Origin: Alphaproteobacteria bacterium
GTDB taxonomy: Bacteria > Pseudomonadota > Alphaproteobacteria > UBA6615
Reading direction: 5' to 3'
Assembly: GCA_039980135.1 (NCBI GenBank)
Contig: JBDXCV010000009.1
Location: 629,854-693,853, forward strand
Length of the DNA stretch: 64,000 nt
A program made the position numbers and the translations under genes. The notes under the pieces are model-generated. The model saw only the letters and a program-made list of their open reading frames with translations, was not told the origin of the DNA and ran no database searches. This document shows positions 1 through 8,951 of the stretch, one piece after another (within the stretch, counting starts at the first letter, position 1; the number at the start of each line of letters is the position of its first letter).

Positions 1-833
1 TCGCCGTCGAGCAATTGCCAGTAGAGCGGCGCATCCCAGCCGTTTTCGCCGACCGCGGCCCAGCCATCGGACAGCCAGAGTTCCGGGCGGCCATAACCGT
101 TGTCGGCCATGAATGCCTTCCACTCACCATTCGTCACCAGCCGGGACGCCAGCCGGAACGGCGCCAGGTGGACGCTGTGGCGTGGCCCCTCATTGTCGAA
201 GGCGAATTCGGCGCCGTCATGGCCGATCTCGACCAGCCCGCCGTCATGATCGAACCAGCGCAATTCCGGCGTCTTGCGCGCCGGGGCGGCGCGATAGGCC
301 TGATAGGCCGGCGCGACGCTGTTGTGCGAAAACGCATGGAGTATATCCATCAGGATCAACTCCTGATGCTGCTGTTCGTGATGCAGGCCCAGCGCGATGA
401 GCGGCGCGACTCTGTCCCAGGTTGCCACATCGGCATCCGTGATCAGGGCCCGCATCGCAGCGTCGACATGGTCACGGTAGGCCTTCACCTGCACCGCCGT
501 GGGGCGGGTCAGCAAGCCACGTTCCGGGCGCGGATGACGCGCGCCAACGGCGTCGTAGTAGGAATTGAAGAGAAACTGATAGTGCGGATCGAGCGGCGCA
601 TAATCCGCCGCAAAGTCGCGCAGGATCATGGTCTCGAAGAACCAGGTGATATGGGCGCGATGCCATTTGGTCGGGCTCGCATCGGGCATCGACTGCACGA
701 CCTGATCTTCGGCCGACAACGGCTCCGCGAGGCGTTCGGTCTCGCCGCGCACCCAGTTGAAATGATCGAGAACCTGCCCCCGGTCGCGCGGATGCGCGTC
801 GAGGATCGCCGGCTCGGACCCCAAGGAAGTCAC
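1..833 (-). CDS. egtB: Ergothioneine biosynthesis protein EgtB (3' end outside window)
   Basis: Non-haem iron sulfoxide synthase of ergothioneine biosynthesis, joining a thiol donor to trimethylhistidine using O2. About 278 N-terminal residues are present. A DinB-like domain begins with HRAHITWFFE; the iron-ligand motif HHEQQHQELILMD follows, and the FGE-sulfatase-like fold starts near VTNGEWKAFM. The frame is open off the left edge, so the C-terminal substrate-binding part is missing. The chosen start is GTG at 833, preceded by AGGAG with 7 nt spacing; an ATG at 840 is in another frame. No egtD is visible in the window. The family call is secure; the exact sulfur donor subtype cannot be told from this part. 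Confidence 0.9.
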   Translation of the reverse strand, partial: MTSLGSEPAILDAHPRDRGQVLDHFNWVRGETERLAEPLSAEDQVVQSMPDASPTKWHRAHITWFFETMILRDFAADYAPLDPHYQFLFNSYYDAVGARHPRPERGLLTRPTAVQVKAYRDHVDAAMRALITDADVATWDRVAPLIALGLHHEQQHQELILMDILHAFSHNSVAPAYQAYRAAPARKTPELRWFDHDGGLVEIGHDGAEFAFDNEGPRHSVHLAPFRLASRLVTNGEWKAFMADNGYGRPELWLSDGWAAVGENGWDAPLYWQLLDG

Positions 834-1068
834 GGCGCATCTCCTGTTGGCGCCCGCGTCCCGCATGACCGTCTTTCCGGGACACACAACTCCGCAGCGC
901 ACTGCTTGCCGCGGATCGAATACCGTCCGGATCAAGTCCCGGACGTGACGGTCGTGCGCGAGTAAACCAAGCCCACTCGCACGCCGTCAACCAAAAGCCC
1001 CGAGAATTTAAGCGTTTGGCCGGGCTTCGCAATATTGACGCACAGCAAGGTCCGACTATGTTGACCGC

Positions 1069-1440
1069 ATGAACGCAGATACACCGACGCCAGAAGGCTT
1101 TCACGCCCATGTTTACTACGATGCCGACACCAAGGCGGAAGCCGAGGCTTTGCGGGCGGAAATCGACTCGCGCTACGACGATGTCGTCCTCGGCCGCTGG
1201 CACGACAAGCCGGTCGGGCCGCACCCGTTCTGGAGTTATCAGGTCGCGTTCAGCCCCGAACTGTTCGGCGATATCGTGCCCTGGCTCGCCCTGAACCGCC
1301 GCAACCTGACGATCCTTGTGCATCCCGAGACCGGCGACGATCTCACGGACCATTCGACCTACGCGATGTGGCTCGGCGACAGCGCGACCCTCGATCTGAA
1401 ACGATTCCGCGAACGCGCCGCGAAGAGCGCGCAAAAATAG
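1069..1440 (+). CDS. DOPA 4,5-dioxygenase family protein
   Basis: A 123-residue single-domain protein of the DOPA 4,5-dioxygenase-like family, small metal-dependent enzymes related to extradiol ring cleavage of dihydroxyphenylalanine. Family landmarks are FHAHVYYD near the N-terminus, the central GPHPFWSYQVAF and LVHPETGDDLTDHS near the C-terminus, which supply conserved histidines. Bacterial members are often annotated only by this family name, and the true substrate is unknown. It is divergent from egtB across a 235-bp intergenic region, and the FAH-family gene begins 134 bp downstream, so all three may be separate units. Confidence 0.85.
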   Translation: MNADTPTPEGFHAHVYYDADTKAEAEALRAEIDSRYDDVVLGRWHDKPVGPHPFWSYQVAFSPELFGDIVPWLALNRRNLTILVHPETGDDLTDHSTYAMWLGDSATLDLKRFRERAAKSAQK

Positions 1441-1574
1441 CTGACGAAACTGTGTAAACGCGCGCAAACGAACGGTTTGCAAGCTCTCCCCGGACCGCTA
1501 CAACACGCGCAAGCAATCCGATGGCCTGATCGTGTTCACGCGCGGCGCCAGTCAACATCAGGGGGAGACTCAAC

Positions 1575-2417
1575 ATGAAACTCGTACGCTTCGGCCCAAG
1601 TGGCAAGGAAAAGCCCGGCCTCATCGACGCCGACGGCAAGCTTCGCGATCTTTCCAGGGTCGTTGACGACATCAACGCCGAGACCCTCTCGCCCAAGGGC
1701 CTCGCGGCGATCCGCAAGCGCGATCCCAAGCGCCTGCCGCTGGTCAAGGGCAACCCGCGCCTCGGCCCGCCGGTCGTCGAGCGCCGGGTCTTCGCCATCG
1801 CGCTGAACTACAAGGAACACGCCGCGGAAGCCAATGCGGCGATCCCGTCCGAGCCTTTCGTCTTCACCAAGACCTGCCCGCCCACCGGCCACCGCGACAA
1901 CATCGTGCTGCCGAAGGGCTCCGTGAAGACCGACTGGGAAGTCGAGCTTTGCCTGATTATGGGCCGCAAGGCCAAGCATGTGACCAAGAAGGACGCCCTC
2001 AAATACGTCGCGGGCTATTTCGCAGGCAACGAGGTCTCCGAGCGAGAATATCTGATCGAGCGCGGTGGCCTGCAGTGGATCAAGGGCAAGAGCCCCGACA
2101 CCTTCGCGCCGATCGGCCCGTGGCTGCTGACCGCCGACGAGGTGGCGAACCCGAACAACCTGCACATGTGGCTCGAGGTGAATGGTGTCCGCAAGCAGGA
2201 CAACAACACCAAGGACATGATCTACGACTGCAAGACGATCATCTCGAACCTGAGCAAGACGATCACGCTCTATCCGGGCGACATCATCTTCACCGGCACA
2301 CCCCAGGGCGTGGCCTATGGCCAGAAGAACCCGAAATATCTCCGGGCGGGCGATGTCGTGACCATGGGCATCGAGAGCCTCGGCGAGCAGCGCAACAAGG
2401 TCGTGAAATCCAGGTAA
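1575..2417 (+). CDS. Fumarylacetoacetate hydrolase family protein
   Basis: 280-residue member of the FAH / 2-oxo-hepta-3-ene-dioate hydratase / acylpyruvase superfamily, cytoplasmic Mg-dependent enzymes cleaving C-C bonds of diketo acids or hydrating them. The N-terminal part begins MKLVRFGPSGKEKPGLID. The catalytic barrel carries ALNYKEHAAE, the acidic metal-site stretch DWEVELCLIMG, GYFAGNEVSEREY (equivalent to the usual ANDVSARD region) and IFTGTPQGVAYG near the end. A strong ribosome site, GGGGGAG, lies just before the ATG. A hairpin terminator follows the stop. The substrate is not predictable from sequence; an aromatic-degradation product is likely. Confidence 0.9.
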   Translation: MKLVRFGPSGKEKPGLIDADGKLRDLSRVVDDINAETLSPKGLAAIRKRDPKRLPLVKGNPRLGPPVVERRVFAIALNYKEHAAEANAAIPSEPFVFTKTCPPTGHRDNIVLPKGSVKTDWEVELCLIMGRKAKHVTKKDALKYVAGYFAGNEVSEREYLIERGGLQWIKGKSPDTFAPIGPWLLTADEVANPNNLHMWLEVNGVRKQDNNTKDMIYDCKTIISNLSKTITLYPGDIIFTGTPQGVAYGQKNPKYLRAGDVVTMGIESLGEQRNKVVKSR

Positions 2418-2444
2418 CGGGAACTACATTCCCCGAAATGCAGT

Positions 2445-2473
2445 GGGCCGCGCACACCAGCGCGGCCCGTTTT
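2445..2473. terminator. Rho-independent terminator between convergent genes
   Basis: A 9-bp GC-only stem, GGGCCGCGC (2445-2453) pairing with GCGCGGCCC (2460-2468), closes a 6-nt loop and is followed by GTTTT on the plus strand. It sits in the 59-bp gap between the FAH-family gene and the convergent LLM oxidoreductase gene. It is best for the plus-strand gene; the stem could act in both directions. Confidence 0.8.
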
Positions 2474-2476
2474 GCA

Positions 2477-3481
2477 TTACCCCAGCTTCGGCATGACTTC
2501 GTCGCGGAACAGGCGCAGGGAGTCCCGCGAGCCGGTAATATCAATCAACAGCACATATTCGATGCCGCCCGCGCGCATGCGCTGGAGGCGCTCGACGATC
2601 TCCTCGGGCGGACCGATCAACGCACCTTCTTCGGTGGCCAACCGCGTGTCGTTGTATTGCAGCATCGTGGATTGCGGCCCGCCGCCCTCGCGGATGCGCG
2701 ACAGGCGCGAGATTCCGCTGAGCAGCCGCGCGCGTTGCTGGTGGGCCTGCTCCCGTTCGGTCTCGCTGTGGGTGATGTGCAAGGCGCGCGCGACGGCCAC
2801 ATTCATCGGGTCAAAACTCCGCCCCGAAGTCTCGACCGCATGCCGATAGGTGTCGAAACGCTGCTGTATCAGGTCGAACGACGCGATCTGGTCGAGCAGC
2901 AGGTTGAAATCATTGTCCGCCGCCCAGTTCAAGCCGCCCGGGCTTCCGGCCGCCAGCCACATGGGCGGGTGCGGCCGCTGGATCGGCGGCGGTTCAACGA
3001 CGATGTCCTGGAATGTCCAGTGCTTGCCGATATGGGTGAAGCGTTCCTCCGACGTCCAGGCGCGGCGAATTACCTCGAGAGATTCCTCAAACAGCTCCTG
3101 GGCATCGTCCGCAGGCACGTTGAAGCCATGAAATTCGTTGGCCCGGTAGCCCTTGCCCACACCGAAATCGAGCCGCCCGCCCGACAGCAAGTCGACCGTC
3201 GCCGCCTGTTCGGCGAGCAGCACCGGGTTGTGCCAGGGCAGGACAACAACGGCGGTGCCCAGGCGTATCCGCGTGGTACGAGCCGCGAGGTAAGTCAGAA
3301 GGTTCAGCGAAGCGGAAACCTGGCCGAAGCCGGTGAAGTGATGCTCGACCAGGAACACCGAATGGAAGTCGAGTTCCTCGGCCTCCTCGACATAGCCGAT
3401 GAAGTCCCGGTAGCCCTGCGTACTGTCGCGCGCCACGCCGCCGCGGCGCGAGGACGCACCACCGAACAATCCGAACTTCAT
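2477..3481 (-). CDS. LLM class flavin-dependent oxidoreductase
   Basis: 334-residue luciferase-like monooxygenase family protein (F420/FMN TIM barrel). It starts MKFGLFGGASSR, contains FHSVFLVEHHFTGFGQVS, the strand TRIRLGTAVVVLPWHNP, and GGRLDFGVGKGYR, all typical of bacterial luciferase-like enzymes, and ends with a helix-rich LLIDITGSRDSLRLFRDEVM. It probably oxidises a small organic substrate with reduced flavin and O2. It lies 32 bp downstream of the Gfo/Idh/MocA gene in the same direction, so the two likely form an operon. The same frame stays open far upstream, but the family N-terminus fixes the start at 3481. Substrate unknown. Confidence 0.9.
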   Translation of the reverse strand: MKFGLFGGASSRRGGVARDSTQGYRDFIGYVEEAEELDFHSVFLVEHHFTGFGQVSASLNLLTYLAARTTRIRLGTAVVVLPWHNPVLLAEQAATVDLLSGGRLDFGVGKGYRANEFHGFNVPADDAQELFEESLEVIRRAWTSEERFTHIGKHWTFQDIVVEPPPIQRPHPPMWLAAGSPGGLNWAADNDFNLLLDQIASFDLIQQRFDTYRHAVETSGRSFDPMNVAVARALHITHSETEREQAHQQRARLLSGISRLSRIREGGGPQSTMLQYNDTRLATEEGALIGPPEEIVERLQRMRAGGIEYVLLIDITGSRDSLRLFRDEVMPKLG

Positions 3482-3513
3482 CGCGTCACCACAATCGCCC
3501 CGCCGACCTGTCG

Positions 3514-4515
3514 CTAGTTGCGGACCCGCTCGCGCTTGCCGCTTTTGGCGGATTTGGCCAATGCCTCGAGCACCGCGACATTTCCGACCCGCTCGACGTC
3601 GGTGAACATATACTTCTTTTTGCCGGCCACGGCGTCGGCCCAGGCCTCGAAGTTCATCTTCACGGTGTCGCGCGGCTTGTAGGTCTTGTGGGTTCGCTTG
3701 CCCCCGGCGATGCTGATCGTCATGTGGGTGTCGTCCCAGTCTTCCGGGTGCGCGGTGTCCACGATCTCGACCCAGCCCTTGCTGCCAAACACGGCGAAGC
3801 GGGCGTAATACGGCGTCTTCGACACCACATTGATGGTCCCCAAGGTGCGGTCCTTGAACTGGAACTGGGTGGTCACGACGTCGCCCGAGGGCAGGTTCAG
3901 TACCCGGCGATCCGACGCGGCATTGATCCACTGGATCGGCCCGAACATCGAAATCATCATGTCGGTCAGATGCACGCCCATGCCGGTCCAGCCGGCGGCG
4001 GGCGCATCTTTCGGGTTGCCGCGCCAATTGTCCGCCTTCAGCGGCGTAAACTTGTCGTGGGAGTTGTTGGCCTCGACCGCGATGATGGTACCGAGTTCCT
4101 TGTTGCGGACCATCTCGGCCATTTTCATCCAGGCCGGCTCATAGCGGCGCTCATGGCCGAGCCCGAGGACAATCCCCCGGTCGCGGCAGGCCTTGACCAT
4201 CTTCTTCGCACTGGCAGAGGTCAGCGACAGGGGTTTTTCGCAGAATATCTGCTTGTTTGCCCGGGCCGCCTGCATCAGCAGCGCCTCATGGGTGGTGTGC
4301 GGGGTGGTCAGGATGACGCCCTCGACCCTGGGGTCCTTGAACGCCTCGGCATAGTCGGTCGTCAACTCGAACCCGCAATTCCTGGCGAGCTTGCGGGTTG
4401 CGGCCGTGGGGTTGAGTTCGACGCCGCGCACGACGCGCAGCTTGCGGTTTCCCTGCAGGGCGTTGGCGACATGGCTGCCCCACCAGCCCAGCCCGACGAC
4501 GGCGACGTTCAACAT
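3514..4515 (-). CDS. Gfo/Idh/MocA family oxidoreductase
   Basis: 333-residue NAD(P)-dependent dehydrogenase. The Rossmann motif GLGWWGSHVANAL is at residues 8-20, the catalytic-lysine motif CEKPLSL near residue 95, and the alpha/beta C-terminal domain follows with GVHLTDMMISMFG. Members oxidise sugars, inositols or related cyclic polyols. It starts at ATG 4515 after GGGAGTG and is the first gene of a probable pair with the LLM oxidoreductase. The lysine-rich tail (SAKSGKRERVRN) is unusual only in composition. The substrate cannot be assigned. Confidence 0.9.
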   Translation of the reverse strand: MLNVAVVGLGWWGSHVANALQGNRKLRVVRGVELNPTAATRKLARNCGFELTTDYAEAFKDPRVEGVILTTPHTTHEALLMQAARANKQIFCEKPLSLTSASAKKMVKACRDRGIVLGLGHERRYEPAWMKMAEMVRNKELGTIIAVEANNSHDKFTPLKADNWRGNPKDAPAAGWTGMGVHLTDMMISMFGPIQWINAASDRRVLNLPSGDVVTTQFQFKDRTLGTINVVSKTPYYARFAVFGSKGWVEIVDTAHPEDWDDTHMTISIAGGKRTHKTYKPRDTVKMNFEAWADAVAGKKKYMFTDVERVGNVAVLEALAKSAKSGKRERVRN

Positions 4516-4616
4516 GCTGCTTCACTCCCGATATTTGTTCTTGTGGCTGCTCTCTTCGGAGCCTGCCAAACTTAGCATGACGCCTATCGGCCCAAAAGCC
4601 GCTGCCAAATGGGAAT

Positions 4617-4644
4617 CGCCGCGCGAAGACAATTTCGCGCGGCG
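4617..4644. terminator. 11-bp perfect hairpin, likely terminator of the beta-propeller gene
   Basis: CGCCGCGCGAA (4617-4627) and TTCGCGCGGCG (4634-4644) form a perfect 11-bp stem with loop GACAAT. It lies 32 bp beyond the minus-strand stop at 4677 and upstream of the Gfo/Idh/MocA start. There is no T-run on the minus strand, so it may be a weak or Rho-assisted terminator or an mRNA 3'-end stabiliser. Confidence 0.5.
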
Positions 4645-4676
4645 TTACAACGGCAGAAATCCGGAAGGATCCGAAC

Positions 4677-6137
4677 CTATTTGTCAAAACCGGTCAGTCC
4701 CAGAAAGTTATATGCTCCAGCACCAGACCGGGTTGCGGTGCCCACACGGGCTTCCCGCGCAAACTTGAGCGACCCGGGCGATTCCAGATCGAACCTGGAA
4801 ACTGTGAAAGTCTGAAAGGCGCCAAGCACATACATGAATTTGCCGTCGTCGGTGATGTACATGTCCTTTGTATCGCCTGCGGGAGTCCCGGGTTTGCGTC
4901 GGGCGAATGTCGTATCGGCACCCGACCCGACCTTGCTCACCTTGCCGCCCGGTGCAACGTCGAATTCACTGATCAAATTACCCCCGAAACTGGACAGATA
5001 GAGTTTCGTGCCGTCGGGACTGAGTGTTGTCCAACATGCCTCATCGATGTCGTCACCGATGCCGGTCCCGAATTTCGCTACCTTCGTGACCGATCGGCCG
5101 TCGTCGCGAAGGACCGTCAGGCTGTTGTCGCGCTTCTCGAGGGTCAGATTGAAGTTGGAAACGAAAAGGGTCGAGGAGGTCTTGTCCCAACTGAACCCAA
5201 TGCTTCCCGCAATACCCTGTTCCTCGAAATACCGGGCGTTGCTGACGCTTCCGGCACCCTTGTCGAAATCATAGACATAAACCCGGCTCGGCTTCTGGGC
5301 GGTCGGATTCTTGGTCCCGAAATGGGCAATACCCCATGTCGATACCCCGAGCTTGGTGCCATCATTGTTGAAGGCGACTGTCGTCGGACCGCCATGGGTG
5401 CCCACGAAGGAATCCAGAGACTTTTCGGGGGTCAGTGCGCCCGTGTTCGAATCGAACGAGAACAGGAATATATTCCGCTCAGCGAGCCGTTGCTCATGAC
5501 CTCCGCCGTCTGCGTGGAACGCCGCGTTCGGATACATCTCGATTGGACCTTCGCCGGGCCCGCCTTTCTGCACATTCGGGTTGTTCCACTGATTGCCAAC
5601 GACAACCCAGTACTGGTCTTTCGAGCCCGCTTTTTTCACGTAAGCAATGCTCACGGGCCGGACGCCACCTGAACTCACATTGTCCGATAGCGCCAATCCT
5701 CCATCGGACTTGTCGACGTCAAAAACCGAGATCGTGTTACCGCCGGCGTTCACCACCAACAGGTGATCTCCGATGATCTGCAAAGCACCCTGCGCATCGA
5801 AATCGCCCGCAGCGTCTCCGCCAGCGTTAACGTTCGCGCCCCCTGCCGAGTTGGTGGAGTATGCTTTCTGAGTTCCGAGGTTGCCGTCGACAAGCCGTTC
5901 AAACGAAACAACCTGATTGACACCCTCTCCATTCAGGCTGGTGTACAGATAACCTTTGACATCGGTACCCGCAGCATACGCAGACATGCCGAGGCTCGGG
6001 GCCGCAACGCCGGCTCCAAGCAGAAACATCGGCAGCGCAATGCCGAGGCCAATTTTTCTGAAGGCGCTGCGCCGGGAACCGGACGCAGCCAACGGAGTTG
6101 CTTTAATAGGGCCAGTGATTCTGTTGTGATCAACCAT
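4677..6137 (-). CDS. Exported lactonase-like beta-propeller protein
   Basis: 486-residue exported protein. The N-terminus has a basic stretch SRRSAFRKIG and a hydrophobic segment ending SAYA, then a mature domain of repeated blades (DVKGYLYTSLN, GDHLLVVNAGGNTISVFDV, DGTKLYLSSFGGNLISEFDV, DGKFMYVLGAFQTFTVSRF) typical of the 6-phosphogluconolactonase-like YVTN beta-propeller fold. It may be a lactonase, but no catalytic residue can be assigned. Start chosen at ATG 6137 because GGAG lies 9 nt upstream; the open frame continues 32 codons further without a ribosome site. Base composition is lower in GC than the neighbours. It is divergent from the peroxiredoxin-like gene across 162 bp. Confidence 0.75.
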   Translation of the reverse strand: MVDHNRITGPIKATPLAASGSRRSAFRKIGLGIALPMFLLGAGVAAPSLGMSAYAAGTDVKGYLYTSLNGEGVNQVVSFERLVDGNLGTQKAYSTNSAGGANVNAGGDAAGDFDAQGALQIIGDHLLVVNAGGNTISVFDVDKSDGGLALSDNVSSGGVRPVSIAYVKKAGSKDQYWVVVGNQWNNPNVQKGGPGEGPIEMYPNAAFHADGGGHEQRLAERNIFLFSFDSNTGALTPEKSLDSFVGTHGGPTTVAFNNDGTKLGVSTWGIAHFGTKNPTAQKPSRVYVYDFDKGAGSVSNARYFEEQGIAGSIGFSWDKTSSTLFVSNFNLTLEKRDNSLTVLRDDGRSVTKVAKFGTGIGDDIDEACWTTLSPDGTKLYLSSFGGNLISEFDVAPGGKVSKVGSGADTTFARRKPGTPAGDTKDMYITDDGKFMYVLGAFQTFTVSRFDLESPGSLKFAREARVGTATRSGAGAYNFLGLTGFDK

Positions 6138-6299
6138 GTTTTCATTCTCCAAATCGGGTTCACACGAGAAGCCGTGTTGATGAAAACGTAGCGATCCTTG
6201 TTGATGGTTCTCCAATACCGATGAACAATGCATTCCAAAGCCAATTGCTATGGCCGTTTGCAGCTACACTGGCGCAAGTTTCTGAAAGGCGCTGTCATC

Positions 6300-6998
6300 A
6301 TGAGCAAGCCCCTGAAGCCAAACCCGGCCTTCGAAAAGGCGCGCGCCGACCATGATTCGCTTGGCGAGCAGCTGGCTGATTACCATGCGGCCCTCGACAA
6401 GCGTGTTCCCGATGTCGGGGCCGCCTATCAGTCCCTGATCGAAAAACTGCAGCGGCTCGGAACCGGCTCAATGGCCCCGAAAGTCGGCGACACCTTGCCC
6501 TCGTTTCTTATGCCCAACCTGGAAGGCCGCCTCGTGTCATCCAGGGATTTGCTTGATAAAGGTCCGCTCGTGATCAGCTTCAATCGCGGACACTGGTGTC
6601 CGTTCTGCTGGTTGGAACTGGCCGCTCTTGGCGACATCAACGCAGCTGTTGAGAAACAGGGCAGCTCAATTGTGTCGATCACGCCGGAAACCGCGACCTG
6701 GAACCGGGAACTGAAACAACGGCTCCATCTGAGCTACGATATTCTGAGTGATATCGACAACGGCTACAGTTTGGAGTTGGGCCTTACGATGCCGGTCTCC
6801 GAGGAAATCAGAACTCTCCTGGAGCCGCGCGGCATCGATTTATCGATATTCCAGAACAACAAGTCATCGTTCCTTCCCCTGCCGGCGATATTCATCGTCG
6901 ATCAGGGCTCGGTGATACGGCAATCCTATGTAAATCCCGACTACCGCCAACGCTTCGACCCAGTCCAGATTCCGGACATCTTGTCGGCAATCGACTGA
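6300..6998 (+). CDS. Peroxiredoxin-like protein (AhpC/TSA family)
   Basis: 232-residue thioredoxin-fold protein. After a helical N-terminal segment, the redoxin core has PKVGDTLPSFLMPNLEG, then the active-site region SFNRGHWCPFCWLELAAL, with CPFC in the position of the peroxidatic Cys of the subfamily whose members carry W-C-P-x-C. It should reduce peroxides or disulfides in the cytoplasm; no signal peptide is seen. ATG 6300 is chosen because homology begins there, although the frame is open from 6228. The LysR gene is convergent downstream (38 bp), and may control this locus as LysR proteins often control antioxidant genes. Confidence 0.85.
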   Translation: MSKPLKPNPAFEKARADHDSLGEQLADYHAALDKRVPDVGAAYQSLIEKLQRLGTGSMAPKVGDTLPSFLMPNLEGRLVSSRDLLDKGPLVISFNRGHWCPFCWLELAALGDINAAVEKQGSSIVSITPETATWNRELKQRLHLSYDILSDIDNGYSLELGLTMPVSEEIRTLLEPRGIDLSIFQNNKSSFLPLPAIFIVDQGSVIRQSYVNPDYRQRFDPVQIPDILSAID

Positions 6999-7036
6999 GC
7001 TAGCCTGGTTCAGATGCACAGGCGTATTCGTCGGGT

Positions 7037-7936
7037 CTAGCTCGCGCGTTTCTCGTTGATCCTTGGCCAGTCAGCAGCCCGCAGCAACTGAATCAAGCCC
7101 GAGGCTGCCGTGCTTCGCTGCCGGCCCGCGACTGCATGGACATTCACCGTCCGGCTAATATCAAGATCCGAGACATCACACGTCGAAACGGTCGAGGACC
7201 TGACCGCACTTTTCGGCAGGATACCGACACCCAAACCACTTTCGATGAGCGCCAGAGAATCTTCATCATTGGACAGGCTGTGCTGATGACGAACTGAGAT
7301 TCCGAGAGATCGCAGGACTGCCGCCAACTGGTCCGAGTTTTCACAATAGGGGCGAGCCAGGAATGCTTCCGAGGACAGCTCTGCAAGTGTCAGATCAGGT
7401 TGGCGCGCGAGTTCGTGATCTTGCGAAACGATCAGCGAAAATCCCTCTTCAAACAAGACCCATCCGTCAAGCCGATCCCAGTCGAGATTCGTGCTCGCGG
7501 TGACGGCGACCTCGATATTTCCGGAGCGCAACTCTTCGAGAATTTCGTCTCCGGAGCCGCGCTGAAACCTGAGCTCCAGACCCGGGCATGCACGCTCAAG
7601 TTCCAGGAAAATGGGGACCAGCAAATCGGGGCTGACCGTCTGAGACACGCCGATTCGGACCGGCGCACTTTCTGTGGTCCCGTATTTGTCGGCGAGTTCC
7701 TTGGCAGCCTGAGCACTGTGGAAACACTGCTGCAGGATAGGCAGCATGGACCGGCCCAATTCGGTCATATGGCTGCGGTTGCGTTCCCGTCGGAACAGAT
7801 CGCCCCCTAGTTCCTCTTCGAGCTTTTTAATCGCACGCGACAAGGATGGTTGCGCAACATGGCAGTGCTCTGCGGCGCGCGTGAAATTTAGACACTCCGC
7901 GACTGCGAGAAAATACCGAATCTGGTGAAGTTCCAT
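7037..7936 (-). CDS. LysR family transcriptional regulator
   Basis: 299-residue LysR regulator. Residues 1-65 are the winged helix-turn-helix with the typical MELHQIRYFLAVAECLNF start, TRAAEHCHVAQPSLSRAIKKLE recognition region and ELGGDLFRRERN wing. The rest is the periplasmic-binding-protein-like effector domain. CysL/OxyR-type sequence similarity near the N-terminus (HQIRYFLAVAE...FTRAAEHCHVAQ) recalls regulators of oxidative stress or sulfur genes. It is convergent with the peroxiredoxin-like gene; its own promoter is in 7937-8253. Confidence 0.92.
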   Translation of the reverse strand: MELHQIRYFLAVAECLNFTRAAEHCHVAQPSLSRAIKKLEEELGGDLFRRERNRSHMTELGRSMLPILQQCFHSAQAAKELADKYGTTESAPVRIGVSQTVSPDLLVPIFLELERACPGLELRFQRGSGDEILEELRSGNIEVAVTASTNLDWDRLDGWVLFEEGFSLIVSQDHELARQPDLTLAELSSEAFLARPYCENSDQLAAVLRSLGISVRHQHSLSNDEDSLALIESGLGVGILPKSAVRSSTVSTCDVSDLDISRTVNVHAVAGRQRSTAASGLIQLLRAADWPRINEKRAS

Positions 7937-8253
7937 GCGGCGTCACCATAACCAAAACAGAGATCAAAGTTAGCATACACATATTCCGTGGGGTTCATTC
8001 TCGCCGACCTGACACGGCATCGCGATACACACATCGAATTCATAGCGACAAAGCATTATATCCACAGGAACGCTGCCGATATCGTTTCAGCTCCACATCG
8101 GATCATGGAGATGAAATTGACGCAGGACACCACACGGACATCCACCAGACAGACTGCCCCGGCATCCCGAAGCACCGACGGCAAGGGGGAAGCCTTGATT
8201 TTAACCGTCGACAGCAGCCTCTGATCCATACTTCAAACATACGAGGCAACCTC
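7937..8253. other. 317-bp divergent intergenic region without a gene
   Basis: It separates the LysR gene (minus) from the DM13 gene (plus) and should hold both promoters. A 78-codon open frame at 7988-8224 has no family resemblance and no clear ribosome site, so I do not call it. TAAC and GTTA half-sites 16 nt apart just upstream of the LysR start could be an autoregulatory site but are too short to be convincing. Confidence 0.5.
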
Positions 8254-8751
8254 ATGAAACGTCTCATCATCATCTTGGTCGTCGGGCTGATAGCCGGCGG
8301 CGCAGCAGGTTTCGGCGCGGGAATCTTCATTTATCCATTCTGGTTCCTGAACGACGTGGCGATCGAAACGCTCACGCCCAATATCGAACGCACGAAACTG
8401 GCTTCCGGAACATTCATACATGCCAACAAGATGGACCCGGTTCACTACGGATCGGGCGACGTGTCCGTTTATCGTGAACCCGCCGGGCAAGCCGTTGTCT
8501 TTCTTCACGAAAACTTCGAAGTGGGCCCGGGCCCGCGCTTCCACGTCTACCTGGTGAATCACGCCGACATCCGTTTGCGCCAGGATTTCCTCGACGCCGA
8601 GAAAATCGATCTCGGCCGTTTGCGGAACTTTCGCGGCAGCCAGTTATATCCGGTACCGGCAGGTGTCGACCTGTCGCCCTACAAAAGCATCGTCATCTGG
8701 TGCAAGGAGTTCGGTGTTCTGATCTCGCCCGCCCGCCTGTCAGACGCGTGA
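8254..8751 (+). CDS. DM13 domain-containing membrane-anchored protein
   Basis: 165 residues. The N-terminus MKRLIIILVVGLIAGGAAGFGAG is a single hydrophobic anchor or uncleaved signal, followed by IFIYPFWFLNDVAIE, as in many bacterial DM13 proteins. The DM13 domain spans about residues 50-160 with FIHANKMDPVHYGSGDVSVY, the pair FLHENFEVGPGPRFHVYL, and the end SIVIWCKEFGVLISPA, which contains the conserved cysteine. DM13 domains are proposed to bind a redox cofactor, but no bacterial function is settled. It probably faces the periplasm. Confidence 0.85.
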   Translation: MKRLIIILVVGLIAGGAAGFGAGIFIYPFWFLNDVAIETLTPNIERTKLASGTFIHANKMDPVHYGSGDVSVYREPAGQAVVFLHENFEVGPGPRFHVYLVNHADIRLRQDFLDAEKIDLGRLRNFRGSQLYPVPAGVDLSPYKSIVIWCKEFGVLISPARLSDA

Positions 8752-8951
8752 GTCAATAAACCGTGCCACGTCGCGGGCATGCCTGGGACAGGGCATCATA
8801 GATATAGTCCTCCATGGCGTGTGGAGGCGAAGTTTCAGGTCAGTCCAATCCTGCTCCACGAGGAGCCGGGGTTTGATAATGTGTATTCGGCTTGGGCGAG
8901 GCGTTTGAACACTCAATCTTGCCCACCGGGTGCGCGAAATCACGAGGTTCC

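Noticed and set aside
15-965. Long plus-strand open frame covering most of the egtB region
   Set aside because: It is antisense to the EgtB motifs (HHEQQHQELILMD), has a composition typical of GC-rich shadow frames and no family resemblance.
7988-8224. 78-codon plus-strand frame in the largest intergenic gap
   Set aside because: No ribosome site, no family likeness and low-complexity composition; likely leader DNA of the DM13 gene.
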